From the NCBI RefSeq assembly GCF_001999725.1, contig NZ_MDDP01000050.1, forward strand, positions 164,155 through 228,154: a stretch of 64,000 bases of DNA, in the 5' to 3' direction. A program made the position numbers and the translations under genes. This document shows positions 43,897-55,270 of this stretch, piece by piece. This stretch comes from Cellulophaga omnivescoria (GTDB taxonomy: Bacteria > Bacteroidota > Bacteroidia > Flavobacteriales > Flavobacteriaceae). Position 1 is the first letter of the stretch, and every line of letters begins with the position of its first letter. The notes below the pieces were generated by a model, which was not told where the DNA came from, searched no databases, and worked only from the letters and a program-made list of their open reading frames with translations.

Positions 43897-45239
43897 TTTG
43901 CAAAAGCGTTTTTAATATTATCAATCTCCTGTCCTATATCACCAGCTCCCATTACTACTAACACCTCTGGATTTTGTTTTTTTAACTCAGCAATTAATTC
44001 TTTTTTAGAACATATTTTTTTATTTGGATTATTTATTTTACCCAACAACCATTCAGAAGTAACTCCCTCTATTGGCTCTTCTCTAGCCGGATAAATATCT
44101 AATAAAATAATGCTTTGAAATTGCGATAAACTAGCTGCAAAATCATTTATAAAATCTTTTGTTCTAGAAAATAAATGTGGCTGAAAAACGGCAACTGTAT
44201 TTTTATCTGGATGCATTTCAGACACCGCATTATATACCGCATTTATTTCTGTAGGATGATGCGCATAATCATCTATAAAAACAAAATCTTCATTTTTAAT
44301 ACGGTATGAAAATCTACGTTGCACCCCTTTAAATGTTCCTAAAGCAGCAGCAACTACCTCTGGAGATTTACCAGCTTCTAAAGCCATTGCAAAAGCAACC
44401 AATCCGTTTAATAAATTATGTCTCCCTGGTTTGCTAAATTTTACTCCGTTTATAACAGAATCTGGCGTTTTTATATTAAAAACATAAGAGCCATTTTTTA
44501 TTTGCACATCTGTAATGCAAAAATCAGAGTCATCTTCAATTCCGTATGTGATACCATCTAATGGCAAACCGTTACGCACAAACAATTTTCCGTTAGCTTC
44601 TAATTTGTTTGTATAAGCAATAAACGCATCTTTTAAATCGTCTCCAGTACCATAAATATCTAAATGATCTGCATCTATAGAAGTTATACAAGCCACGTTG
44701 GGAGAAAGTTGCAAAAAGGACCTATCAAACTCATCTGCTTCCACAACAGAATAATCTGTACCCTCTAACAAAAAATTACTGTTAAAATCTTCTGATATAC
44801 CTCCTAAAAATGCCGTTATTGGTGTACCTGTAGCGTGTAGCAAATGTGCTAAAATACTAGATGTTGTAGTTTTACCGTGCGTACCTGCAACGCCAAAACA
44901 AAATGTATTTTTAGTAATAATCCCTAAAACTTCAGAACGCTTTTTTACCGAAAAACCATTGGACAAATAGTAATTTAATTCCGTATGGTTTTTAGGCATT
45001 GCTGGCGTATAAACCACTAAAGTATTGTTTATGTTTTTATAGTATTCTGATATAAGATCTACATTGTCATTGTAATGTATTTCTATACCAGATGCTGCAA
45101 GCTCTTTAGTTAAAGGCGTTTCGGTTTTATCATAACCAGCAACTTCTTTCCCAATAAATTTAAAATAGCGAGCCAAGGCAGACATTCCAATGCCACCAAT
45201 ACCCAAAAAGTAAACGCTATGTATATTTTTTAAATTCAT
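43893..45239 (-). CDS. murC: UDP-N-acetylmuramate--L-alanine ligase
   Basis: Adds the first residue, L-Ala, to UDP-MurNAc; 448 aa. N-terminal UDP site [17 protein letters not shown] (about 10-26). ATP P-loop [14 protein letters not shown] near 115-128, then [10 protein letters not shown] near 178 and [13 protein letters not shown] near 193. The C-terminal domain has [12 protein letters not shown] near 320 and [13 protein letters not shown]. All motifs are complete. 4-nt overlaps with murG and ftsQ. Confidence 0.97.
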   Translation of the reverse strand: MNLKNIHSVYFLGIGGIGMSALARYFKFIGKEVAGYDKTETPLTKELAASGIEIHYNDNVDLISEYYKNINNTLVVYTPAMPKNHTELNYYLSNGFSVKKRSEVLGIITKNTFCFGVAGTHGKTTTSSILAHLLHATGTPITAFLGGISEDFNSNFLLEGTDYSVVEADEFDRSFLQLSPNVACITSIDADHLDIYGTGDDLKDAFIAYTNKLEANGKLFVRNGLPLDGITYGIEDDSDFCITDVQIKNGSYVFNIKTPDSVINGVKFSKPGRHNLLNGLVAFAMALEAGKSPEVVAAALGTFKGVQRRFSYRIKNEDFVFIDDYAHHPTEINAVYNAVSEMHPDKNTVAVFQPHLFSRTKDFINDFAASLSQFQSIILLDIYPAREEPIEGVTSEWLLGKINNPNKKICSKKELIAELKKQNPEVLVVMGAGDIGQEIDNIKNAFAK

Positions 45240-46327
45240 TTTTTTAATAACTTTTGCACCTCTAAAGCAATGTTTTTTGTTGCATTTGGTAGTGCTTGCT
45301 TTTTTATATTTTTAGCTAACTCTAGCTGTTTTTCTTTATTTTGAAATAAATCTGTAAAAACAGTCTTAAAATTATCTTGTAACTCTTTTTCTCTAATTAA
45401 AATGGCAGCATTTTTATCTGCGTACGCTAAGGCATTTTTTGTTTGATGATCCTCTGCAACATTAGGAGACGGTATAAAAATAACCGGCTTACCAACAATA
45501 CTTAATTCTGACACAGAACCAGCACCAGCCCTAGATATTATTACATTTGCAGCAGCGTATGCGTAATCCATTTTATTTAAAAAATCGAACACCAAAACAT
45601 TTTCATTCTGACACTCTTTATATTCCTCATAATATAACTTACCACATTGCCAAATAACCTGTACTCCCAAAGATTTAAATAATGGCAACTGCTCTTTAAT
45701 AAGCACATTAATTCTTCTGGCTCCCAGACTACCACCCAAAACAAGCAAAACTGGCTTATCCTGTTTTAATCCAAAAAACTCCAAAGCTTCTTGTTTAGAA
45801 ACCTTCATTTCTACCAAGTCTTTACGAACAGGATTACCTGTTTTTATAATTTTATTAGCAGGAAAAAAACGCTCCATAGCATCATAAGCAACACAAATTT
45901 TTTGAACCTTTCCAGATAATAATTTATTGGTAATACCTGCATATGAGTTTTGCTCTTGCAACACACAAGGAATATTTTTACCAGCAGCAACGCGTAATAG
46001 TGGTCCGCTTGCAAAGCCACCTGTACCTATAACTGCGTTAGGTTTAAACTTTTTTATAATTTTGTTGGACTTATACAAACTGCTAACAACCTTTAAGGGA
46101 AATAGCATATTTTTAAGTGTTAACTTACGCTGTAAACCAGAAATCCACAGTCCTTCTATATTGTAACCAGCTTGTGGTACTTTTTCCATTTCCATACGGT
46201 CCTTGGCACCAACAAATAAAAACTCAGCATCCGGATACATTTCCTTTAGCTGATTAGCTATTGCTATGGCCGGATATATATGTCCGCCTGTACCACCTCC
46301 AGATAATATAAATTTATAATTGCCCAC
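45236..46327 (-). CDS. murG: Undecaprenyl-PP-MurNAc-pentapeptide GlcNAc transferase
   Basis: Membrane-associated GT-B glycosyltransferase of 363 aa that makes lipid II from lipid I. G-loop 1 [16 protein letters not shown] (9-24), G-loop 2 [14 protein letters not shown] near 100-113, G-loop 3 [12 protein letters not shown] near 193-204. The UDP-GlcNAc site has [12 protein letters not shown] near 263-274 and [18 protein letters not shown] [14 protein letters not shown] near 288-301. It overlaps ftsW by 14 nt and murC by 4 nt. Confidence 0.97.
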   Translation of the reverse strand: MGNYKFILSGGGTGGHIYPAIAIANQLKEMYPDAEFLFVGAKDRMEMEKVPQAGYNIEGLWISGLQRKLTLKNMLFPLKVVSSLYKSNKIIKKFKPNAVIGTGGFASGPLLRVAAGKNIPCVLQEQNSYAGITNKLLSGKVQKICVAYDAMERFFPANKIIKTGNPVRKDLVEMKVSKQEALEFFGLKQDKPVLLVLGGSLGARRINVLIKEQLPLFKSLGVQVIWQCGKLYYEEYKECQNENVLVFDFLNKMDYAYAAANVIISRAGAGSVSELSIVGKPVIFIPSPNVAEDHQTKNALAYADKNAAILIREKELQDNFKTVFTDLFQNKEKQLELAKNIKKQALPNATKNIALEVQKLLKK

Positions 46328-47507
46328 TTAAAACATCTAAAGGGTTAGACTCATCTACAACTTGTTTTTCTTTTGCTGGATTTTTGTTACTTGCACTAAG
46401 CACAATGCCTATTGCCAAACACGTCATCCAGATAGACGTACCTCCACTACTTATTAATGGTAAGGTTTGCCCAGTTACAGGAAATAATTCTACTGCTACT
46501 GCCATATTTATAAACGCCTGAAAAACTATTGGTAATCCAACACCCACTACCAACAACTTACCAAACACTGTAGGATTTGCATTTGCAACCACCACAATCC
46601 TAAATAATAGTAATAAGTAAAAAAACATTACTACCAAACCACCAACTAAACCATATTCCTCTACAATAATTGCATAAATAAAATCTGATGAACTCTGTGG
46701 CAAAAAGTTTTTTTGCACACTTTTACCAGATCCTTTACCCAAAATACCACCAGATGCTATTGCTATTTTTGCACGTTCTATTTGGTAATCTTCACTGGTG
46801 TCTTCTCCATTTATAAAATTTGCTATTCTGTTTTCCCAAGTGTCAATTCTGTTATCAAACAAATCCGGTACTGCCTTAGCTACTAGAATAAATAATGCTA
46901 AACAAGCCAAACCTGTACCAACTATACCTAATAAATATTTAAAAGGATAACCACCTAAAAATGTAAGTGTAAGCACCATAAAAAATATAATTGCAGCTGT
47001 AGAAAAATTGGCAGGTAAAATTAACACTACAACTAAAAAGACAGGTACCCATAGCGGAAGAATAGACTCCTTAAACGTTACCACTTTATTTTTAATTTTA
47101 GCCAAATATCTAGCAACATAAATCATTAAAACAACAGCCGCTAAAGTTGATGTTTGGAAAGAAAAACCAACAAACGGAATATTTATCCACCTACTTGCAT
47201 TTGCCCCACCAATAGTTTTACCTTGCGCTAATGTATACCCCAAAAGTAACAGCACAATTGGCATAGCAATAATAGACAAACCTTTAAAAAAGTGCATTGG
47301 TATTTTATGAACACCGTAAATAATACCAAAACCAAGCAATAACAAAAAAGCATGCTTTATTAGGTGACTTACAGCAGTACCATTACCAACCACATATACT
47401 AAATTACTACTAGCACTGTAAACTGGTAAAAACGAAAATAATGCCAATAGCGCAACAATGCCCCAAATAGCCTTATCCCCTTTTATATTTTTAAAATAAC
47501 TTAACAC
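46314..47507 (-). CDS. ftsW: Lipid II polymerase/cell division protein FtsW
   Basis: SEDS-family septal glycosyltransferase of 397 aa with about ten TM helices. Motifs: [21 protein letters not shown] near 98-118, a loop with the catalytic Asp region ([32 protein letters not shown]), and FAIIGEEYGL-like [12 protein letters not shown] near 278. The end has [16 protein letters not shown]. Works with FtsI, encoded upstream in the same cluster. FtsW rather than RodA is chosen from the dcw setting. Confidence 0.95.
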   Translation of the reverse strand: MLSYFKNIKGDKAIWGIVALLALFSFLPVYSASSNLVYVVGNGTAVSHLIKHAFLLLLGFGIIYGVHKIPMHFFKGLSIIAMPIVLLLLGYTLAQGKTIGGANASRWINIPFVGFSFQTSTLAAVVLMIYVARYLAKIKNKVVTFKESILPLWVPVFLVVVLILPANFSTAAIIFFMVLTLTFLGGYPFKYLLGIVGTGLACLALFILVAKAVPDLFDNRIDTWENRIANFINGEDTSEDYQIERAKIAIASGGILGKGSGKSVQKNFLPQSSSDFIYAIIVEEYGLVGGLVVMFFYLLLLFRIVVVANANPTVFGKLLVVGVGLPIVFQAFINMAVAVELFPVTGQTLPLISSGGTSIWMTCLAIGIVLSASNKNPAKEKQVVDESNPLDVLSGQL

Positions 47508-47525
47508 TATATTTTACACTATTAA

Positions 47526-48860
47526 TTATAAACTTTTTACAGCTGCTTTAAATTGATTACCTCTATCTTCATAATTCTCAAACAAATCAAAACTAGCACA
47601 AGCGGGAGATAATAACACAGTATCTCCACGTTGACCTATTTTATAAGCCATTTTTACAGCTTCATTCATACTTTTAGTTTCTACTAACAGATCTACAACA
47701 TTACCAAACTCTTCAATAATTTTAGAGTTATCTACTCCTAAACAAATAATAGCTTTTACTTTTTCTCTAACTAACGGCATTAACGACTTGTAATCATTTC
47801 CTTTATCTACACCACCAACAATCCATACGGTAGCAGATTTCATACTTTCTAATGCGTAATATGTTGCATTAACATTAGTTGCTTTAGAGTCATTTACATA
47901 ATGTACATGAGCAATTTTTAAAACACTCTCTAAACGATGAGCTGCACCCTGAAAATTTTCTATACTAGCCCTAATAGTAGCTTTTCTTATGTTTACTAAT
48001 TTAGAAGCTGCCGAAGCTGCCATTGTATTTTTTAAATTGTGTTTACCTTCTAAAGCTAAGTTATCTGTTGCCATCTCTATTGTATTATTTTGGGTCGTTA
48101 TATGTATTTTATTATTCTTTAAACAAGCACCTTCTTCAAGTTCTTTTTTTATTGAAAAGGGTATTAATTTTGATTTTACTGGGTGATTCTCTAGCCAACT
48201 TACAAGCACTTCATCATCTGCGTCATAAATTAAATAGTCATCTTCTGTTTGGTTTTCTGCTATTCTAAATTTTGATGCGATATAGTTATCAAACTCATAA
48301 TTATACCTATCTAAATGATCTGGCGTAATGTTAGTTATAATGGCTATGTGCGGTTTAAAATCTACAATACCGTCTAATTGAAAACTACTAATCTCTAACA
48401 CATAGTAGTCAAAGTTATTTTCTGATACCATTTTAGCGTAGCTATCACCAATATTACCAGCCATACCAACGTGCAAACCTTCTTCTTTTAAAATATGGTT
48501 TACCATCATTGTTGTGGTAGTTTTACCGTTACTACCCGTTATACCAATTATTGTAGCATCTGTATATTTGCTTGCAAATTCTATTTCAGAAATTACAGGA
48601 ACACGTAACGCTAATAATTTTTGCACAAGAGTTACCTTGTCTGGTATACCAGGGCTTTTCATAACCAAATCTGCATTTAAAATTTTAGATTCTGTATGCT
48701 GTTCTTCTTCCCAGTCTATCTCAAAATGTTTAAGAACTTTTTTATATTCTTCTTTAATTTTTCCTTTATCAGACACAAACACCTTGTATCCTTTTTTTAT
48801 TCCTAAAAGTGCTGTTCCTACACCACTTTCTCCACCACCAAGAATGACTAACCTCTTCAC
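47526..48860 (-). CDS. murD: UDP-N-acetylmuramoylalanine--D-glutamate ligase
   Basis: Adds D-Glu to UDP-MurNAc-L-Ala; 444 aa. The N-terminal Rossmann part begins LVILGGGESGVGTALL. P-loop IGITGSNGKTTTTMM near 109-123, central ISSFQLDGI and ITNITPDHLDRY near 180-191, then NDSKATNVNATYYALE near 310-325, and C-terminal LLSPACASFDLFENYEDRG near 415-433. The family motifs are complete. It starts directly after mraY (next base) and is followed by ftsW at 18 nt. Confidence 0.97.
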   Translation of the reverse strand: MKRLVILGGGESGVGTALLGIKKGYKVFVSDKGKIKEEYKKVLKHFEIDWEEEQHTESKILNADLVMKSPGIPDKVTLVQKLLALRVPVISEIEFASKYTDATIIGITGSNGKTTTTMMVNHILKEEGLHVGMAGNIGDSYAKMVSENNFDYYVLEISSFQLDGIVDFKPHIAIITNITPDHLDRYNYEFDNYIASKFRIAENQTEDDYLIYDADDEVLVSWLENHPVKSKLIPFSIKKELEEGACLKNNKIHITTQNNTIEMATDNLALEGKHNLKNTMAASAASKLVNIRKATIRASIENFQGAAHRLESVLKIAHVHYVNDSKATNVNATYYALESMKSATVWIVGGVDKGNDYKSLMPLVREKVKAIICLGVDNSKIIEEFGNVVDLLVETKSMNEAVKMAYKIGQRGDTVLLSPACASFDLFENYEDRGNQFKAAVKSL

Positions 48861-50084
48861 CTATCTTACTTTTAAGGTTACAAAAGTTACAATTGCTAAA
48901 ATGATGCTTACCACCCAAAAACGGGTTACTATTTTACTTTCATGATATCCTTTTTTCTGGTAATGATGGTGCAGTGGCGCCATTAAAAATATACGCTTAC
49001 CCACACCAGATATTTTTTTTGTGTACTTAAAATAACCTACCTGTAGCATTACAGAAATGGACTCTGCAAAGAAAATTCCGCATAAAACAGGAATTATTAA
49101 CTCTTTCCTAACAATTATAGCAATAACCGCAATTACGCCTCCAATAGTTAAACTACCAGTATCTCCCATAAAAACACTTGCCGGATAAGCATTGTACCAT
49201 AAAAAACCAATAAGCGCACCTACAAAAGCAGCTATAAAAACTACCAATTCTCCAGATCTAGGAATAAACATAATATCTAAATAATCTGAAAAAATTATAT
49301 TTCCAGATACCCAAGCAAAAATACCAAGCGTAAAAACTATAATGGCCGATGTACCAGCAGCTAAACCATCTATACCATCTGTTAAATTAGCTCCGTTAGA
49401 CACAGCAGTTACAATAAAAATTACAATAGGAATAAATATTAACCAAGCGTAATCTTCTGCGCCATCACCCATCCAAGAAATAAGACTGGTATAGTCTAAC
49501 TCATTATTTTTTACTAACGGCACAGTGGTAGCCATAGATTTAATTTCTGGCACAGCAACTGGTGCTACTACAGATCCTTTAGTTGCTATACCTGCAATTG
49601 CATTTTCTTTAATAGTTACGCCAGGATGAAAATAAAGAGTACAACCTACTATTAAACCAAGCACAACTTGACCTAGAATTTTAAATTTTCCTTTTAACCC
49701 TTCTTTATCCTTTTTAAATATTTTTATATAGTCATCAACAAAACCAATAACACCCATCCAAAGCATTGTTACTATTAATAGTAAAATGTAAACGTTATCT
49801 AACTTAGCAAACAATAAAACAGGAATTAAAGTAGCCATAATAATAATTAAGCCTCCCATTGTTGGTGTACCCGCTTTTTGTTTTTGTCCGTCTAAACCTA
49901 AATCCCTAACCGTTTCTCCTATCTGCTTTTTTTGAAGAAAAAGAATAATTTTTTTACCGTAAACAGTAGCTATTAACAAAGACACAATTATTGCCATAGC
50001 AGCTCTAAACGTGATAAACTGAAACAGACTTGCTCCAGGCAATTGATACTCATTTTCTAAAAACTCAAATAAATAGTATAACAT
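48861..50084 (-). CDS. mraY: Phospho-N-acetylmuramoyl-pentapeptide transferase
   Basis: Inner-membrane enzyme that makes lipid I; 407 aa, about ten TM helices. Motifs: [11 protein letters not shown] near 72-82, [10 protein letters not shown] near 113-122 (two catalytic Asp), [15 protein letters not shown] near 230-244, and [13 protein letters not shown] near 304-316, then [12 protein letters not shown] near 377-388. A periplasmic or loop insertion of some 60 residues (about 150-210) makes it longer than E. coli MraY (360 aa), as in other Bacteroidota as far as I recall. Confidence 0.97.
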   Translation of the reverse strand: MLYYLFEFLENEYQLPGASLFQFITFRAAMAIIVSLLIATVYGKKIILFLQKKQIGETVRDLGLDGQKQKAGTPTMGGLIIIMATLIPVLLFAKLDNVYILLLIVTMLWMGVIGFVDDYIKIFKKDKEGLKGKFKILGQVVLGLIVGCTLYFHPGVTIKENAIAGIATKGSVVAPVAVPEIKSMATTVPLVKNNELDYTSLISWMGDGAEDYAWLIFIPIVIFIVTAVSNGANLTDGIDGLAAGTSAIIVFTLGIFAWVSGNIIFSDYLDIMFIPRSGELVVFIAAFVGALIGFLWYNAYPASVFMGDTGSLTIGGVIAVIAIIVRKELIIPVLCGIFFAESISVMLQVGYFKYTKKISGVGKRIFLMAPLHHHYQKKGYHESKIVTRFWVVSIILAIVTFVTLKVR

Positions 50085-50109
50085 ATATTGTGTGTTGTAT
50101 AACTAGCTT

Positions 50110-51573
50110 TTACTTTTCTAAACTTGTTAGTAATTGTTTTACAATTTTATAATCGTCAAAATCTATGCGCACACCATTAGTTTCTTGGTATGTTTCATGA
50201 CCTTTACCTGCTATTAAAATAATATCTTTAGGTTGTGCTAACTGACAAGCCGTTTTTATGGCCTGCTCTCTATTTTCTATTGTTAACACCTTGCGCGTAT
50301 TTTGTGCTTCTACACCAGCCTCTACTTCCCTTAAAATTTCTGAAGGAGATTCAGTCCTTGGATTATCTGATGTAAAAACAACTTTTGTACTCATTTCTGA
50401 AGCAATATGACCCATAACCGGACGTTTTGACTTGTCTCTGTCGCCACCACACCCCACAACGGTGATAACGTCTTCATTTCCTGTCCTCAATGCATTGATA
50501 GTGTTCAGTACATTTTTTAAAGCATCCGGAGTATGAGCATAATCTACTATAGCTGTAATATTATTACTAGAAATGTAATATTGAAATCTTCCGTCTACGT
50601 TTTCTAATTCGCTTAAAAGACGTAAAATTTCCATTTTTTCTAATCCTAACAATTGTGCAGTTGCATATATTGCAAGCATATTGTAGGCGTTAAAATCTCC
50701 AATTAATTTAGACCAAAGCTCATTATCATCAATCTTTAGCAATTGTCCGCTAAATTGGTTTTCTAATATTTGAGCTCTAAAATCTGCGTATGTTTTTAAT
50801 GCGTATGTCTGTTTTTTTGCCTTTGTATTCTGCAACATAACAGCACCGTTTTTATCATCTATATTAGTTAATGCCCAAGCTGATTTTGGTAAACCATCAA
50901 ACAACAATTTTTTAGTATCTCTATATTCAGCAAAAGTTTTGTGATAATCTAAATGATCATGAGATAAATTAGTGAAAATTGCACCTTCAAAAACTAAACC
51001 TTCTATCCTTTTTTGATGAATACCGTGAGAACTAACTTCCATAAAACAAAACTCAACTCCGACTTCACTCATTTCTGCCAAAGACTTATTTATGGTTATT
51101 GCATCTGGAGTAGTATGTGTTGCCTTAACCTCTTTATCATCTATCATTATTTTAATGGTTGACAACAAACCTACTTTATAACCTGCCTTTTTAAATAATT
51201 GATACAACAAGCTGCTAATAGTGGTTTTACCATTAGTGCCAGTTACACCAACTAGTTTTAAATTTTTAGACGGCGTACCGTAAAAATTAGAAGCCATTAT
51301 TGCCAAGGCAGCATTACCATTTTTTACTTGTACATATGTAATACCATTAACCAGGTTAACTGGCATAGTTTCACATATTATAGCATTTGCACCAGCATTT
51401 AAAGCGGTATCTATATAACTATGACCATCTACAAGTGTTCCTTTTACAGCTACAAACACATCATCTAACCCTACTTTTCTAGAGTCAAAACATATAGCAT
51501 TAACCATAGTATCTGTAGTGCCATTTACAGCAACAATACCTACACCGTATAATATGTCTTTTAATAATTTCAC
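50110..51573 (-). CDS. murE: UDP-MurNAc-tripeptide synthetase (meso-diaminopimelate type)
   Basis: Adds the third residue to the wall peptide; 487 aa. N-terminal CFDSRKVGLDDVFVAVKG, P-loop GVTGTNGKTTISSLLYQL near 109-126, carbamylated-Lys region and NLSHDHLDYHKT near 203-214. The acceptor motif DNPRTESP, with D403, indicates meso-diaminopimelate rather than lysine. Ends with IAGKGHETYQE. It overlaps the ftsI stop by 4 nt. Confidence 0.97.
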   Translation of the reverse strand: MKLLKDILYGVGIVAVNGTTDTMVNAICFDSRKVGLDDVFVAVKGTLVDGHSYIDTALNAGANAIICETMPVNLVNGITYVQVKNGNAALAIMASNFYGTPSKNLKLVGVTGTNGKTTISSLLYQLFKKAGYKVGLLSTIKIMIDDKEVKATHTTPDAITINKSLAEMSEVGVEFCFMEVSSHGIHQKRIEGLVFEGAIFTNLSHDHLDYHKTFAEYRDTKKLLFDGLPKSAWALTNIDDKNGAVMLQNTKAKKQTYALKTYADFRAQILENQFSGQLLKIDDNELWSKLIGDFNAYNMLAIYATAQLLGLEKMEILRLLSELENVDGRFQYYISSNNITAIVDYAHTPDALKNVLNTINALRTGNEDVITVVGCGGDRDKSKRPVMGHIASEMSTKVVFTSDNPRTESPSEILREVEAGVEAQNTRKVLTIENREQAIKTACQLAQPKDIILIAGKGHETYQETNGVRIDFDDYKIVKQLLTSLEK

Positions 51574-53576
51574 GATAATTCTAACGTTATTTTAGACACT
51601 CCGTTTACAGCTGTTCCCTGAGCCACAGATTGTGCTTTTACTTTTCCGTTCCCTTTAACTACTACCTTTATACCCATATTCTCTAAAAGAGATACAGCAT
51701 CCATACCACTCATTCCTTTTACATTAGGAACCGTTCTGTATTTTTTTTGAACACTTTTATAGTAAGCTTCATAATCTCCATTTAACTTTTTACTACTAAC
51801 CGCCAAACCTTTAACTATATCTGTTTTTGGTGATGTAGCATATATTTTATGTGCCACAGACTTAAATACAGGCCCAGCAACATCTGCTCCATAAAAACCC
51901 GCTTTTTTATCTGGGTCATGCACTACCACAATACAAGAATATTTTGGTTCATCTGCCGGAAAATAACCCGCAAAAGAGGATATATACTGTAATTTATTTG
52001 GATCTTTAGCCACATAGTTTTTTTGAGCCGTACCTGTTTTACCTGCCATTGAAAAATTAGGCGAATACAATTTATGCCCCGTTCCTTTTTTACTCTCTAC
52101 CACATTTTTTAATAAAGCCTGTACTTTTTTAACAGTTTCCTTGGAGCATATAGACGGATTTATAACCTCTTTATCAAACTTATAAATAGTTTTATTCCAC
52201 TCTTTCACCTCTTTTATTAACCTTGGCCTTACCATTTCCCCACCGTTAGCAATAGCATTATAAAAAGTTAATGTTTGCAGTGGCGTTAAAGACACCTCAT
52301 ACCCGTGAGACATCCAAGCTAATGAAATACCAGACCAACCTTTATCTCCCGGATACCTAATAACAGGTTTTCCTTCACCCTTAATTGGCAAACCCAAATC
52401 TCGGTTTAAGTTCATTTCCATTAAACGGTCTACAAATTTTTCTGGATTATTTTTATACCCATTATGTATAACCTTAGCAAACGCTGTGTTTGAAGAATAC
52501 TCAAATGCCTTTCCAAAAGAAATTTTACCGTAACCACCCCATTTAGAGTCGCGTACTGTTCTGTCGTATATTTTCCAACGTCCATTTTCTGTATCAACAA
52601 CCGTACTGGTGTCTATAATTTTATCTTCTAATGCAGCTACCATAGACACTAACTTAAATGTTGACCCAGGCTCAGAAGACTCTCCTACCGCATAGTTAAG
52701 ACGCTCATAATATGTATTGTTTTTAGTACGACCCAGGTTAGATATTGCTTTTACCTCACCGGTAGCAACTTCCATTACAATTACACAACCATGATCTGCA
52801 TTGTATTTCTCTAACTGACCCAACAAGGCGTGGTGAGCTATATCTTGTATATTAATATCTATTGTAGAAACAACATCATAACCATCTTTTGGCTCCACAT
52901 CATTATCTGGGCCAATAGGCTTCCATTGCCCTTTTGCAATTTTCTGCTTTAATCTTCTTCCTTCTTCACCTCGCAGATACTCGCCAAAAGCACCTTCTAA
53001 ACCAACTCTAGTATAATGCCCCTCATCGTCTACACGCTCATAACCAACACTACGTTCTGCTATTTTGCCTAACGGATGCTCGCGCACAGTTTTTTGCTCA
53101 ACAATAAGTCCACCTCTATTAGGTCCTTTTTCAAATAGCGGAAATTTTTTAATTTTTATGTAGTCAGAATAATCTAGATTACGCGCAATAAGTTTATACC
53201 TATTTTTATTAGACCTTGCTTTTCTTAATAATTGCTGATAATAAGATGATGGTTTCTGAAACATTTTACCCAACGCATCGGACAATGGTTTTATGTTATC
53301 ATTAAAATCTGAGTTGCGAACCGTTACAGCATCAAACCTAATGGTATACTTATTTACAGATGTAGCCAACAAACTACCATCATCAGAAATTAAATTACCT
53401 CTATTTGGCTCAATTACAAAAACACGCTCAGTACGGTCCATTGCCAGCTTGCGGTACTTATCACCATCTACTACCTGAATGCTAACTAGCTTTACAGCCA
53501 CAGCAATAGCAAACAGAAACAGAAAACCTGCAACTATATACAAACGAGTTAATATGTTTTTTTCTGATGTAGCCAC
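51570..53576 (-). CDS. ftsI: Penicillin-binding protein FtsI (PBP3) with PASTA domain
   Basis: Septal transpeptidase of 668 aa. One TM helix (about 11-31), a dimerisation/pedestal region with FVIEPNRGNLISDDG and GLEGAFGEYLRG, then the catalytic domain: S305-TFK in SEPGSTFKLVSM, SSN in FEYSSNTAFAK near 361, and KTG in MAGKTGTAQKNY near 517. A C-terminal PASTA domain (about 610-668, VPNVKGMSGMDAVSLLENMG) is usual in Bacteroidota FtsI but absent from the proteobacterial protein. It shares one base with ftsL and overlaps murE by 4 nt. Confidence 0.97.
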   Translation of the reverse strand: MATSEKNILTRLYIVAGFLFLFAIAVAVKLVSIQVVDGDKYRKLAMDRTERVFVIEPNRGNLISDDGSLLATSVNKYTIRFDAVTVRNSDFNDNIKPLSDALGKMFQKPSSYYQQLLRKARSNKNRYKLIARNLDYSDYIKIKKFPLFEKGPNRGGLIVEQKTVREHPLGKIAERSVGYERVDDEGHYTRVGLEGAFGEYLRGEEGRRLKQKIAKGQWKPIGPDNDVEPKDGYDVVSTIDINIQDIAHHALLGQLEKYNADHGCVIVMEVATGEVKAISNLGRTKNNTYYERLNYAVGESSEPGSTFKLVSMVAALEDKIIDTSTVVDTENGRWKIYDRTVRDSKWGGYGKISFGKAFEYSSNTAFAKVIHNGYKNNPEKFVDRLMEMNLNRDLGLPIKGEGKPVIRYPGDKGWSGISLAWMSHGYEVSLTPLQTLTFYNAIANGGEMVRPRLIKEVKEWNKTIYKFDKEVINPSICSKETVKKVQALLKNVVESKKGTGHKLYSPNFSMAGKTGTAQKNYVAKDPNKLQYISSFAGYFPADEPKYSCIVVVHDPDKKAGFYGADVAGPVFKSVAHKIYATSPKTDIVKGLAVSSKKLNGDYEAYYKSVQKKYRTVPNVKGMSGMDAVSLLENMGIKVVVKGNGKVKAQSVAQGTAVNGVSKITLELS

Positions 53577-53893
53577 TACTTAACTGGTATTACTCTTATT
53601 TTTTTTGGTGGTGTCTCTGACGGGTACAAATCCCTTTTTTTCACCTCTTCTACAATTGAAGATTCTAGCTTAAGCTCCTGCAAATTAGAGCGCCCATCTA
53701 AAAACTGGCTGCGCAACTCTTTTACCTCTTCACTTAAAGCCGCAATTTTATGCACTTTGGCATCTGCACTATGCGCACTAGCTATCATTAAAGCAGCTAA
53801 AAAAGATGCAAATAGGATAAACATCCAATTTTTAGGAGCGTCACCACTCACTAAAAACTTTCCTTTCAATATGTCTAACAATCCTTTTCTCAT
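53576..53893 (-). CDS. ftsL: FtsL-like cell division protein
   Basis: A 105-aa bitopic protein: short cytoplasmic part, one TM helix (about 24-41, FILFASFLAALMIASAHS) and a coiled-coil heptad region (about 45-85, IAALSEEVKELRSQFLDG). This build, with its place between rsmH and ftsI, supports FtsL, which scaffolds FtsW-FtsI. Sequence identity in this family is always low. It shares single bases with both neighbours. Confidence 0.88.
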   Translation of the reverse strand: MRKGLLDILKGKFLVSGDAPKNWMFILFASFLAALMIASAHSADAKVHKIAALSEEVKELRSQFLDGRSNLQELKLESSIVEEVKKRDLYPSETPPKKIRVIPVK

Positions 53894-54798
53894 TACTTAC
53901 GCTCTGCAATTCTTAATTTTGCACTTCTTGCCCTGTTATTTAAAGCAATTTCATCCTTAGACGGCACTATTAAACTGCCTATTTTTTTAAACGGCACATT
54001 TACATTACCATAAAAATCTTTTTCTGGCTCACCCTCAAACTTACCAGCTCTTATATACCTTTTAACCAACCTATCTTCTAAAGAATGGTAACTTATTAAA
54101 CTTAGCCTGCCACCAACTTCCAACAAATCATTAGTTTGCTCTAAAAACTCTTTAATAACTTGTATTTCTTGGTTAACCTCTATACGAATTGCCTGGTATA
54201 TTTGAGCCAAAATTTTATGCTCTTTAAAAGCTGGCAAAAACTTTTTTAACACCTGCTTTAATTGGTCTGTGGTTTTTATTTCTCCTTGCTGCCTATAATC
54301 TATAATAGTATTTGCCATAGCATTAGCATTTCTTAAATCGCCATACTGAAACAACACCCTTCTTAGATCATCATACTCATAATTATTAACTACATCAAAA
54401 GCAGACACTGTGTTTTTCTGACTCATTCTCATGTCCAAATCTGCTTCAAAACGAGTAGAAAACCCTCTTTCTGCCTTATCAAATTGATGAGAAGAAACCC
54501 CAAAATCACCCAAAATCCCATCAACCTTGCGTATTCCATGAAATTTTAAAAATTGTTTTATATATCTAAAATTTTCGTTTATCAACAAAAACCTATCATC
54601 CTCTAAAGCATTAGCAAGGGCATCTTCATCCTGATCAAAACCAATAAGCCTACCTTTTTCTCCTAACCTACTTAATATTTCTCTAGAATGTCCACCACCA
54701 CCAAAGGTCACATCTATATAAATGCCGTCTTCTTTAATATTAAGTCCGTCTACAGACTCTTTTAATAAAACTGGATTATGATAACTCATCTTCTTCAC
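53893..54798 (-). CDS. rsmH: 16S rRNA m4C1402 methyltransferase RsmH
   Basis: SAM-dependent N4-methyltransferase of 301 aa acting on cytidine 1402 in the ribosomal P site. Motifs: YHNPVLLKESVDGL near 5-18, DVTFGGGGHSREIL near 29-42 (SAM loop), GILGDFGVSSHQFD near 95-108, RRVLFQYGDLRNA near 145-157, SYHSLEDRLVKRY near 236-248. All are intact. It overlaps mraZ by 23 nt. Confidence 0.97.
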   Translation of the reverse strand: MKKMSYHNPVLLKESVDGLNIKEDGIYIDVTFGGGGHSREILSRLGEKGRLIGFDQDEDALANALEDDRFLLINENFRYIKQFLKFHGIRKVDGILGDFGVSSHQFDKAERGFSTRFEADLDMRMSQKNTVSAFDVVNNYEYDDLRRVLFQYGDLRNANAMANTIIDYRQQGEIKTTDQLKQVLKKFLPAFKEHKILAQIYQAIRIEVNQEIQVIKEFLEQTNDLLEVGGRLSLISYHSLEDRLVKRYIRAGKFEGEPEKDFYGNVNVPFKKIGSLIVPSKDEIALNNRARSAKLRIAERK

Positions 54799-55240
54799 CT
54801 CCCATTACTTCTTCTGCCAAATCCGCAAAATTCTCTGCGTCTTCCTCAATTACTTTTTCATAACTATCCTTATCCCAAATTTCAATGATATTAATAGCAG
54901 AACTCAGTACCACTTCTTTGGTAATATTTACTATTTCTACTAAATTTTTTGGGATTAATAAACGCCCTGTGGCATCTAACTCTACAATTTTAACCCCTGC
55001 AGAAAAACGACGTATAAAGTCGTTATTCTTCTTTTTAAAGCGGTTTTTCTTGTTCATCTTCTCCATTAGAAGATTCCATTCTTCCATAGGATACAACTCT
55101 AAACAAGGCTGAAAAACAGAACGTTTTATAACAAAACCTTTATTTAGAACACTAGCCATCTGACTCTTAAGAGCTGAGGGTACCATTACCCTGCCCTTAA
55201 CGTCTGCTTTGCACTCGTATGTTCCTATGAAGTTCACCAT
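54776..55240 (-). CDS. mraZ: Division/cell wall cluster transcriptional repressor MraZ
   Basis: A 154-aa ring-forming DNA-binding protein with two AbrB-like swapped-hairpin domains, each with the D-x-x-x-R signature: YECKADVKGRVMVP (about 8-21) and VELDATGRLLIPKN (about 87-100). It heads the dcw cluster and in other bacteria represses it by binding TGGGA-type repeats. Three TGGTA repeats lie just upstream here. The C-terminus is acidic (EDAENFADLAEEVMGGEEDE). Confidence 0.96.
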   Translation of the reverse strand: MVNFIGTYECKADVKGRVMVPSALKSQMASVLNKGFVIKRSVFQPCLELYPMEEWNLLMEKMNKKNRFKKKNNDFIRRFSAGVKIVELDATGRLLIPKNLVEIVNITKEVVLSSAINIIEIWDKDSYEKVIEEDAENFADLAEEVMGGEEDELS

Positions 55241-55270
55241 TTAAAATCAGCTGAATTTTAAAACTGATAT